Source of the DNA: Candidatus Woesearchaeota archaeon
GTDB taxonomy: Archaea; Nanobdellota; Nanobdellia; SCGC-AAA011-G17; GW2011-AR17
DNA: 9,490 nucleotides
Direction: 5' to 3'
NCBI GenBank assembly: GCA_003694495.1
Contig: RFJO01000052.1
Span: 1-9,490, forward strand
The notes below the pieces were generated by a model. The model had not been told where the DNA came from. It searched no databases and saw only the letters and a list, made by a program, of their open reading frames with translations. Position numbers and translations under genes: made by a program. Of the stretch, positions 1 to 6,100 are shown piece by piece; the first letter of the stretch is position 1; the number at the start of each line of letters is the position of its first letter.

Positions 1-1
1 G

Positions 2-199
2 GATTATATTTCTTATCATTTGCTAAAAATAAGAATTAATCAGCTACCTGCGTAGATACTGTTCGTCTGAAAAAATTAGGTATACGAAACCTTATTTCAA
101 GAAGTAGGGATATCAAAATACGTAGCAAATGTTGCCTTATCTAATAAAGGTTTTAAATATAAAAAAGTAGATAACTTCTTTCTTAAGCTTTCCTTCTAA
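2..199 (+). pseudogene. Possible eroded 3' end of an unidentified gene
   Basis: No intact gene is visible in the first 182 bases. One plus-strand frame is open from about base 80 to a TAA at 197-199 and reads like normal protein (for example VGISKYVANVALSNKGFKY), but it has no start and has stops just upstream. Between about bases 36 and 100 the next frame reads plausibly (SYLRRYCSSEKIRYTKPYFK). Before base 52 the original frame reads DYISYHLLKIRINQL. Joined with two compensating shifts, these pieces give one continuous basic peptide of about 65 residues. It would end inside the 3' end of mutL, a convergent overlap like the one at 6090-6100. This may be a decayed gene tail, possibly helix-turn-helix-like, or chance in AT-rich DNA. 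I do not recognise the family. Confidence 0.25.
161..166 (-). terminator. T-run after mutL
   Basis: On the minus strand a run of six T lies 16 bases beyond the mutL stop codon. Archaeal transcription commonly ends at T-rich tracts without a hairpin, and I see no hairpin here. It could end the mutS-mutL transcript. The call is weak because T-runs are frequent in this AT-rich DNA. Confidence 0.3.
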
Positions 200-1910
200 A
201 CATTTTATCCAGGTCATCATAAGTCAGTTTAATAAATATCGGCCTTCCGTGCGGGCAGGTGTAAGGCAGTGTACACTTGTCAAGTTCATCTAACAACTTA
301 TTCATTTGCGCCACTGTAACTTCATCGCCGGCCTTAACTGACGCCCTGCACGCCATTCTGGTGATAATATCTTCCTGCATGTTTTCTATTGACAACTTTT
401 CATTATTCGCAAGTTCCGCAACAAGTTCCATCAAACCGTTTTGCACTTTATTGAACACCATCGGCACTGCATTTATTTTAAAACTATTCTCGCCGAAATG
501 TTCCACGTCATACCCGTAAAGTTTCACAACATCAACATTTTGCCTTAGGTACTCAGCTTCCTTCGGCGGCAGTTCAACTATCTTCGAGCTTAACAATTGT
601 TGTTGTTTAATTTCCTTGTTCATATACTGTTTCATAAACTTCTCATACAACACCCTTTCCTGCACCACATGCTGGTCAATCAACATCACTCCGTCTTCAG
701 TTTCCGCAATGAAAAACGTTTTCATTATCTGGCACAACACTTTCATCTCTGGCAGTTTAACTTTTTCTTTTTTTTCTTCTTTCACAACAATAGTTTTTTG
801 TTCGCTAACATCATTGTCAAAATAACTTTTTTTCATCTCATTGCCCAAACTCTTTTCTTTCGGTTTTGGTTTTTCAAAGCTCAGCTGCACATTTTCCTCG
901 ATGTCAGAGAAATCAGTTATCAACGAATTATTTTTCAATGTGTTTCTTACAGCATCAAACACTGCATCGTAAACCTTTGTAGGGTTATCAAACTTGATTT
1001 TATCTTTTGTCGGGTGCACGTTCACGTCAATCTTTTTCGCATCAATATTTATGTCAAGCACGACTACCGGGTGCTTGTTCACGAACAACAGTGTATGGTA
1101 CGCATCGTACAACGCTTGTTGTATTGTATCATCCTTTACATATCTTCCATTAACATAGAACGATTGCATAGACTTTTCAGATTTAAGCAGCGAAGGTTTT
1201 GAGACATAACCATTTATTTTCACATACTCGTTGCTGTACTCAACCTCCATCAATTGTTTAGCCACCTCTAACCCATAGACAGAAGATATGTTATCGATCA
1301 TTGTTAAGGATGCCGGGCTGGACACAAGGCTATGGCCGTTGTGCACAAGCTTTATTGTTTTATCTGTGTTAATCAGCGCATACCTTGTCACTATATCGAT
1401 TATGTTCCGCAGTTCGTTCGTATCAGATTTAAGAAACTTCAACCTTGCCGGCACGTTAAAGAACAGGTCTCTCACTTCTACTATTGTACCTCCCCTTGGC
1501 GCAACAGATTCATCTCTTACAAGTTTCCCGCCTTCAACTTCTACCATATACCCTTTCATGGCACCTTTCTTGCATGTTGTTATAAACATGTGCGACACCG
1601 CTGCAATTGAAGCCAACGCTTCCCCTCTAAAACCCAATGTGTTTATATTGAAAAGATCATTTTCATCATTGATTTTGCTCGTCGCATGCCTTAGTATGCA
1701 CAACCTTGCATCATCTTCACTCATACCATTCCCGTTATCCATTACTTTTATCATACCCTTGCCAAAATTTTTCACTTCAACTGATATGCTAGTTGCCCCG
1801 GCGTCAATAGAATTTTCAATCAGTTCTTTCACTACAGATGCAGGCCTTTCTATAACCTCCCCTGCTGCAATCTTATTGATAAGTTTTTCATCCAACACTT
1901 TTATTTCCAT
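183..1910 (-). CDS. mutL: DNA mismatch repair protein MutL (endonuclease type)
   Basis: MutL couples mismatch recognition by MutS to strand removal. The 575 residues hold an N-terminal GHKL ATPase with KELIENSIDAGA (catalytic Glu29, Mg-binding Asn33), DNGNG at 58-62, GFRGEAL at 93-99 and NVHPTKDKIKF at 297-307. A charged linker covers about 332-388, followed by the C-terminal dimerisation/nuclease domain. That domain carries the nicking-site motifs of MutH-independent MutL: DQHVVQERVLYE at 412-423 (usual DQHA, here DQHV), ACR at 520-522, CPHGRP at 552-557 and FRR at 571-573. It should therefore nick DNA itself. The ATG at 1910 is preferred over a GTG at 1916: it matches the family N-terminus (residue numbering equals E. 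coli MutL) and has GGAG eight bases upstream. It starts 2 bases after the mutS stop, so the two genes form an operon. The family is bacterial in character, and acquisition from bacteria is likely. Confidence 0.97.
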   Translation of the reverse strand: MEIKVLDEKLINKIAAGEVIERPASVVKELIENSIDAGATSISVEVKNFGKGMIKVMDNGNGMSEDDARLCILRHATSKINDENDLFNINTLGFRGEALASIAAVSHMFITTCKKGAMKGYMVEVEGGKLVRDESVAPRGGTIVEVRDLFFNVPARLKFLKSDTNELRNIIDIVTRYALINTDKTIKLVHNGHSLVSSPASLTMIDNISSVYGLEVAKQLMEVEYSNEYVKINGYVSKPSLLKSEKSMQSFYVNGRYVKDDTIQQALYDAYHTLLFVNKHPVVVLDINIDAKKIDVNVHPTKDKIKFDNPTKVYDAVFDAVRNTLKNNSLITDFSDIEENVQLSFEKPKPKEKSLGNEMKKSYFDNDVSEQKTIVVKEEKKEKVKLPEMKVLCQIMKTFFIAETEDGVMLIDQHVVQERVLYEKFMKQYMNKEIKQQQLLSSKIVELPPKEAEYLRQNVDVVKLYGYDVEHFGENSFKINAVPMVFNKVQNGLMELVAELANNEKLSIENMQEDIITRMACRASVKAGDEVTVAQMNKLLDELDKCTLPYTCPHGRPIFIKLTYDDLDKMFRRKA

Positions 1911-1912
1911 TT

Positions 1913-4396
1913 TCACAGCTCCAGCAAAGTTTTTTGTTGTATAAAATGCTTAGCATTAATCTTTTTCATCATTTCATCTTCTTCTTCAAGTTTTTTCTGT
2001 ATTTGTTTAGCCCGTTCAACTACTTCTCTCGGCAACCCTGCGATCTTAGCCACATGCACACCATAACTCTTGTCCGTGCCGCCTTCAACAAGCTTATGCA
2101 GGAAAATTATGTCATCCCCGTTTTCTTCAACAGCAATGTTATAATTTTTCACCCTTTCATACTCAGCTTCAAGCTTGTTTAGCACATGATAATGCGTTGC
2201 AAACATTGTTTTAGCTTTAATCTTGTTATATATATACTCCACAATGCTCCACGCAATTGACACGCCGTCAAACGTTGAAGTGCCTCTCCCGATTTCGTCA
2301 AATATGATAAGGCTTTTTGATGTAGCATTGTTGAGTATGTTCGCAGCCTCAATCATTTCCACCATAAACGTTGACTGCCCCATTGACAAGTCATCATACG
2401 CGCCGACCCTTGTAAAAATCCTGTCCACTACTCCAATCCTTGCCTCTGTTGCAGCACAAAAACACCCAACTTGCGCCATTAACACGTTCAACGCAACCTG
2501 TCTAAGCACAGTACTTTTCCCGGCCATGTTCGGCCCAGTTATCACCATTATTTCATAATTGTTAATGTTAATATCGTTTGGTATAAAGTTTGTTTGAATA
2601 GTTTCCACTACAGGATGCCTTGAATCTTTTAAGAATATGTCATTAGACTCGTTCACTTCCGGCATTACATAAGAATTCTCAGCCGAAACTTTTGCAAACC
2701 CTGCCAGCACATCTATCATGGCAATTTTCCTTGCCGTATCTTGTATTTCTTTAGTATAATTTTGCACTTTTTTCATCACGTCCTGAAATATTTCATACTC
2801 CAGCGCCTGAATTTTTTCTTGCGCTCCGAGTATTAATGCTTCTTGTTCTTTAAGTTCTTCCGTTATAAACCTTTCCGAGTTGACCCTTGTTTGTTTTCTT
2901 ATATAACTTTCCGGCACAAGGTGCAGGTTAGACATTGAAACTTCAATAAAATACCCGAAAACTTTGTTAAACCCAACTCTCAAATTTTTTATCCCGGTTT
3001 TTTCACGTTCTTTATTTTCAATATTTTGTATAAAATTTTTCCCGTTATACTTTATCTCATGCAACTTTTTCAGTTCTTCATTAAACTCAGGCCTGATAAT
3101 GTTGCCTTCCCTCACTGTTGCCAACGCATCTTCCCTGACAGCATTTTCAAGAAGCTCAACCAAGGCTGAGAAATCGTCTATCATGCACAAGTCTGACAAT
3201 AAAATGTTTTGGTTATCGCACACTGTCGGCCTAAGCTTTTTGCAAACTAACGGTATGTGCCTTAACGACGCTTTTAACGCTAACAGGTCTCGAGCGTTGG
3301 CCGTGCCGTAGTTCACTTTTGATATTAATCTTTCAACATCATTAACTCCCTTTAGCAATGAAACAATCTCTTCCCTTAGCATACTATTATTCTTTAGATG
3401 CTTCACAGCGTTAAGCCTTTTATTAATCTCGTTCACGTTTAGCAACGGCTCCACTATCCACTTTTTCAACAACCTTGACCCCATGGCCGTCACAGTCCTG
3501 TCCAGCACACTTAACAGGCTTCCCCTGCTGGTGTTATCTTTTATATTATTCAGTATTTCAAGGTTCCTTATCGTGCTCGCATCCAGCCTCATGAACTCAT
3601 CATCATTCACTAAAGTTATTTTATTAATATAATTCAGAGAAGAAAACTGTGTATCTTGTATATAAGCCAGCAACGCGCCGATGGCGTTAACCGCGTTACT
3701 TTCCGCATTAATTCCAAACCCTTCAATTGACGACACATTAAAATGCGTTTTGATTTTGTTAATTGAATTATCATAACTAAAATGCCTGTCATCATAGTTT
3801 GTTACATAAATATTATTTTTTTCCATGTTTGTGATTAATTCTTTGTTTACCAGCAAAGTTAACGGCACAATACACTCTTTCGGGTTATACTTGACAATTT
3901 CGTTAGCCAGATGCTCGACATTTTTTTCATCTATCACCAGGAACTCTCCTGTTGATATGTCACACAACGCCATTGAGAATTTATCTTTTTTCACATACAA
4001 GGATGCAAGATAATTGTTTGATTTTGAGTCAAGCATTTGGCTTTCAATTATAGTTCCTGGCGTAACTATCCTCACAACATCTCTTTTCACTAGACCTTTT
4101 GCAAGCTTAGGGTCTTCCACTTGTTCCACGATTGCAACCTTGTGCCCTTTTCTCACTAGTTTTGCTAGATAATTATCGAGTGCATGGTAAGGTATGCCTG
4201 CCAACGGCGCTTTTTTTTCACCTTTTCCTCTGGATGTTAAAGTAATTTCCAGGTCTCTTGCAACAGTTACGGCATCATCGTAAAAAGTTTCATAGAAATC
4301 TCCCATCCTGAACAACACAATACAATCTTTATGCTTTTGTTTTACTGCAACATACTGCCTCATTGCAGGTGTTAAGTTTTGTTGATTAATTTCCAT
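1913..4396 (-). CDS. mutS: DNA mismatch repair protein MutS
   Basis: MutS is the mismatch-recognising ATPase that recruits MutL. It has 827 residues, full length for the MutS1 family (about 800-860). The mismatch-binding domain carries GDFYE, with the Phe-x-Glu wedge at Phe34 and Glu36. The connector, lever and clamp domains follow (about 120-600). The ATPase has Walker A GPNMAGKST at 621-629, STFMVEM at 675-681, Walker B LIIFDEIGRGTST at 696-708 (Asp700, Glu701), FATHYH at 732-737 and the C-terminal signature SYGVHVAKIAGLP at 777-789. A short helical tail ends in QKTLLEL, possibly a sliding-clamp contact. The ATG at 4396 has GGTGA four bases upstream and a TATA-like box further up. MutL follows immediately. 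MutS1 and MutL are uncommon in archaea, so bacterial origin is inferred; no frameshift or missing residue is seen. Confidence 0.98.
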   Translation of the reverse strand: MEINQQNLTPAMRQYVAVKQKHKDCIVLFRMGDFYETFYDDAVTVARDLEITLTSRGKGEKKAPLAGIPYHALDNYLAKLVRKGHKVAIVEQVEDPKLAKGLVKRDVVRIVTPGTIIESQMLDSKSNNYLASLYVKKDKFSMALCDISTGEFLVIDEKNVEHLANEIVKYNPKECIVPLTLLVNKELITNMEKNNIYVTNYDDRHFSYDNSINKIKTHFNVSSIEGFGINAESNAVNAIGALLAYIQDTQFSSLNYINKITLVNDDEFMRLDASTIRNLEILNNIKDNTSRGSLLSVLDRTVTAMGSRLLKKWIVEPLLNVNEINKRLNAVKHLKNNSMLREEIVSLLKGVNDVERLISKVNYGTANARDLLALKASLRHIPLVCKKLRPTVCDNQNILLSDLCMIDDFSALVELLENAVREDALATVREGNIIRPEFNEELKKLHEIKYNGKNFIQNIENKEREKTGIKNLRVGFNKVFGYFIEVSMSNLHLVPESYIRKQTRVNSERFITEELKEQEALILGAQEKIQALEYEIFQDVMKKVQNYTKEIQDTARKIAMIDVLAGFAKVSAENSYVMPEVNESNDIFLKDSRHPVVETIQTNFIPNDININNYEIMVITGPNMAGKSTVLRQVALNVLMAQVGCFCAATEARIGVVDRIFTRVGAYDDLSMGQSTFMVEMIEAANILNNATSKSLIIFDEIGRGTSTFDGVSIAWSIVEYIYNKIKAKTMFATHYHVLNKLEAEYERVKNYNIAVEENGDDIIFLHKLVEGGTDKSYGVHVAKIAGLPREVVERAKQIQKKLEEEDEMMKKINAKHFIQQKTLLEL
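1919..1922 (-). promoter_or_regulatory. Shine-Dalgarno site of mutL
   Basis: The minus strand reads GGAG, then 8 bases, then the ATG at 1910. The spacing to the alternative GTG at 1916 would be only 2 bases, so this site decides the start. It lies inside the last codons of mutS, as expected for coupled translation. Confidence 0.6.
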
Positions 4397-4400
4397 GTTT

Positions 4401-4405
4401 TCACC
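4401..4405 (-). promoter_or_regulatory. Shine-Dalgarno site of mutS
   Basis: The minus strand reads GGTGA four bases before the ATG at 4396. This matches the anti-Shine-Dalgarno end of 16S rRNA (ATCACCTCC). The other first genes in this window show no such site and appear leaderless, so mutS is translated differently from its neighbours. Confidence 0.5.
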
Positions 4406-4439
4406 GTCTTTTTACGACAAGGTTGGATATTTTTTAACA

Positions 4440-4450
4440 GTTTAAATAAA
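4440..4450 (-). promoter_or_regulatory. TATA-like box of the mutS-mutL operon
   Basis: The minus strand reads TTTATTTAAAC. An archaeal start about 26 bases downstream would fall near 4417, giving a leader of roughly 20 bases that includes the GGTGA site before mutS. A second candidate on the same strand lies in the palindromic TTTAAATATT at 4475-4484 and would give a leader of about 60 bases. Confidence 0.4.
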
Positions 4451-4474
4451 TTATGTCATTATTATACTTCACAA

Positions 4475-4484
4475 AATATTTAAA
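4475..4484 (+). promoter_or_regulatory. TATA-like box of the 96-residue protein gene
   Basis: The plus strand reads AATATTTAAA followed by CC. Its TTTAAA core is centred about 27 bases before the ATG at 4509 and only about 21 before the ATG at 4503. Other genes in the window have 25-31, so the second ATG is favoured. The element is nearly symmetrical and could also act towards mutS. Confidence 0.45.
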
Positions 4485-4508
4485 CCAAACATCATACCTT
4501 ATATGATA

Positions 4509-4799
4509 ATGGAAAATTTGCCTGAAATTTATAAATTATTGGTTGAAAATTGTTTTTTGGAGCAATCTAAGCTTGAGAAATATTTAAGTTATTATTCTCG
4601 TTTGCCAAATCGCCTTAAATCTGTTGCCAAGCCATTATCCAGAAGCGAGTATGGCGAGTTTATGACACTTCAGCGTGAGATTTTGGAATTAAGGATTGAG
4701 GCTGGAGATGAAAGAGCAGTAGAACAGAAAAAGGAATTTGAGCGCAGGCTTAAATATGTTCTTTCAGAGCAGGAAATGTTTTTCATTGGTTATTTGTAA
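4509..4799 (+). CDS. Uncharacterised 96-residue protein
   Basis: I do not recognise this family. The predicted protein is small, charged and mostly helical, with no membrane segment, signal peptide or Cys/His metal cluster. It starts MENLPEIYKLLVEN, has a basic stretch with two prolines near residues 29-43 (SRLPNRLKSVAKPLS), then a long Glu/Arg-rich region (about 53-87) that could form a coiled coil, and ends in hydrophobic FFIGYL. Support for a real gene comes from an uninterrupted frame filling the gap between mutS and the NTP pyrophosphatase gene, a TATA-like box at the usual distance, and normal-looking composition. The start is placed at 4509 from the TATA spacing; an in-frame ATG at 4503 would add two residues (Met-Ile). 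It diverges from mutS and has its own promoter, so a link to mismatch repair cannot be assumed. Confidence 0.75.
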   Translation: MENLPEIYKLLVENCFLEQSKLEKYLSYYSRLPNRLKSVAKPLSRSEYGEFMTLQREILELRIEAGDERAVEQKKEFERRLKYVLSEQEMFFIGYL

Positions 4800-4810
4800 T
4801 CCAAAAACAA

Positions 4811-4816
4811 TTTAAA
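4811..4816 (+). promoter_or_regulatory. TATA-like box of the NTP pyrophosphatase gene
   Basis: TTTAAA, in the context CAATTTAAAC, is centred about 25 bases before the ATG at 4839. Transcription would begin at or next to the start codon, giving a leaderless mRNA. There is no Shine-Dalgarno-like sequence between the box and the ATG. Confidence 0.5.
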
Positions 4817-4822
4817 CTATTA

Positions 4823-4828
4823 TTTTTT
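4823..4828 (+). terminator. T-run after the 96-residue protein gene
   Basis: Six T lie 23 bases past the stop at 4797-4799, just after the TATA box of the next gene. A T-rich tract without a hairpin is a possible archaeal terminator, but chance occurrence is likely. Confidence 0.2.
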
Positions 4829-4838
4829 ACCTTAAATC

Positions 4839-5402
4839 ATGGCAAAACGATTATTTTTTGTTACCACCAACGACCATAAGTTTGAGGAAGTCAGGCTTAT
4901 GCTTGAGAAGCATGATATAGAACTGTTGCAGTCAAAAATCCCAATAGTTGAGAAAAAGTACGACTCTGAAAAAGAAGTAAGCATAAGCAAAGCTTTGGCT
5001 GCAGTCAAGCAGTTGAACGCTCCTTTGATTGTAGAAGACACTGGGATATATTTTGAAGAGTACAACAACTTTCCCGGCCCGAATGCTCATGTTGTTTTTT
5101 CAGGGATAGGTTTTGAAGGCATTTTAAGATTATTGGAAAATAAAAAACGTGGCGCATTTTTCCGTACAACCATTGCGTATTGCAAACCTGGCCAGATGCC
5201 TGTAACTTTTACCGGTGTTTGCAAAGGAGAAATTGCTGAACAGGTTAGCGATGTTATAAACTTTGATTACGATGCATTGTTCATTCCTGAAGGTGAAACA
5301 AGGACATTTTCAGAGATGAGTAAGCAAGAGAAAGAGCAATATTCTCACAGGAAGAAGGCAGTTGAAGAGTTTTTAAGGTGGTACAACGAACAAAAGCTTT
5401 AA
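4839..5402 (+). CDS. Non-canonical purine NTP pyrophosphatase (HAM1/RdgB family)
   Basis: This enzyme hydrolyses XTP, ITP and dITP to the monophosphate and pyrophosphate, keeping deaminated purines out of DNA and RNA. The 187 residues match the family's usual length of about 185-200. Visible motifs in order: TTNDHKFEEV at 9-18 (substrate-binding Asn11, Lys14), IVEDTGIYFEEYNNFPGP at 64-81 (metal-binding Glu66/Asp67 region), FFRTTIAYC at 107-115, FDYDALFIPEG at 142-152, TFSEM at 156-160 and SHRKKA at 169-174. The FDYDALF form, with Ala where bacteria have Pro, is close to archaeal MJ0226 (FAYDSIF) as I remember it, so it is not a defect. The ATG at 4839 sits directly before the first beta strand. 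The gene has its own TATA-like box, and its stop codon overlaps the promoter of the UMP kinase gene. It is cytosolic. Confidence 0.95.
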   Translation: MAKRLFFVTTNDHKFEEVRLMLEKHDIELLQSKIPIVEKKYDSEKEVSISKALAAVKQLNAPLIVEDTGIYFEEYNNFPGPNAHVVFSGIGFEGILRLLENKKRGAFFRTTIAYCKPGQMPVTFTGVCKGEIAEQVSDVINFDYDALFIPEGETRTFSEMSKQEKEQYSHRKKAVEEFLRWYNEQKL

Positions 5403-5403
5403 A
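5398..5403 (+). promoter_or_regulatory. TATA-like box of the UMP kinase gene
   Basis: TTTAAA spans the TAA stop codon of the preceding gene and is centred about 28 bases before the ATG at 5429. This supports the internal ATG at 5429 rather than an upstream in-frame ATG at 5378, which lies before the box. The two genes are 26 bases apart and may also be co-transcribed. Confidence 0.5.
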
Positions 5404-5428
5404 TCATTTTACTTCTTATAAATATATA

Positions 5429-6100
5429 ATGAAAACCATTGTTATATCTGTTGGCGGTTCGCTGATCGTACCTAAAGAAATAAATTACCAGTTCATTAAA
5501 CAATTAAAAAAATGTTTATTAAAGTTTAAAGATAAAAAGTTCGTCATTTGTACTGGCGGCGGTCATACTGCAAGGATGTATATTAATGCGTTAAAGAAAG
5601 AAAACATTAACGAATACAACCTTGACTTAATGGGCATTGAAGCTACAAGGTTAAATGCGTACTTATTATCATCATTTTTTGGTCAAATGTCTAATAAAGA
5701 AATCCCTACAACATTGGAAGAGATTGGCGACGCTGTCAAGGTTAATAAAGTAGTTGTATGCGGCGGTCTTACTCCCAGCCAGACCTCTGACGGCACAACT
5801 GCCATGATAGCGGATTACCTTAACGCAGATGTTTTGATAAACATGACTAACGTTGACGGTTTGTTTGACAAAGATCCTAACAAATATAAAAACGCAAAGT
5901 TCATTCCTAAATTGTCGCATAAAGAGTTCAGCAAAATAATTGCAAAAGTAAAGAAAAAGCCCGGCATGCATTTTGTGCTTGACCATGAAGCAGCAGAGAT
6001 TACAATGAAGGCGGGGATTAAGGTTGTCATAATGAAAGGCGTGAAGAACCTTGAGAATTTTTTAAGTTCAAAGAAGTTTAAAGGCACTGTTATTTCCTGA
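5429..6100 (+). CDS. pyrH: Archaeal-type uridylate (UMP) kinase
   Basis: UMP kinase phosphorylates UMP to UDP with ATP, the committed step from pyrimidine monophosphates towards UTP and CTP. It belongs to the amino-acid-kinase fold, not the adenylate-kinase fold. The 223 residues resemble Pyrococcus UMP kinase throughout: ISVGGSLIVP at 6-15 (phosphate loop), TGGGHTARMYI at 42-52, DLMGIEATRLNAYLL at 66-80, GGLTPSQTSDGTTA at 112-125, MTNVDGLFDKDP at 139-150 and a C-terminal GMHFVLDHEAAEI segment near 179-191. The start is placed at 5429 because MKTIVISVGGS matches the family N-terminus and a TATA-like box lies at the right distance; the upstream extension from 5378 reads into the preceding gene. 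Its 3' end overlaps the convergent fusion gene by 11 bases. The closest alternative would be a related acylphosphate/carbamate kinase, but the motif set favours UMP kinase. Confidence 0.93.
   Translation: MKTIVISVGGSLIVPKEINYQFIKQLKKCLLKFKDKKFVICTGGGHTARMYINALKKENINEYNLDLMGIEATRLNAYLLSSFFGQMSNKEIPTTLEEIGDAVKVNKVVVCGGLTPSQTSDGTTAMIADYLNADVLINMTNVDGLFDKDPNKYKNAKFIPKLSHKEFSKIIAKVKKKPGMHFVLDHEAAEITMKAGIKVVIMKGVKNLENFLSSKKFKGTVIS

Noticed and set aside
17..131. 9-base inverted repeat, CATTTGCTA at 17-25 and TAGCAAATG at 123-131
   Set aside because: In about 180 AT-rich bases a match of this size can occur by chance. It does not frame a recognisable element and shows no target duplication.
1288..1944. 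Long plus-strand open frame opposite mutL (also 597-1202)
   Set aside because: These are shadows of mutL on the other strand. They have low-complexity hydrophobic translations and no family motif, while mutL is certain from its motifs.
5262..5294. FDYDALFIPEG in the NTP pyrophosphatase, which differs from bacterial FGYDPIF
   Set aside because: I first took this as a lost active-site residue, but the archaeal homologue MJ0226 (from memory) has FAYDSIF here, so it is normal family variation.
5672..6087. Minus-strand open frames opposite the UMP kinase gene
   Set aside because: They lie fully inside a well-supported gene, have no family features and no promoter.
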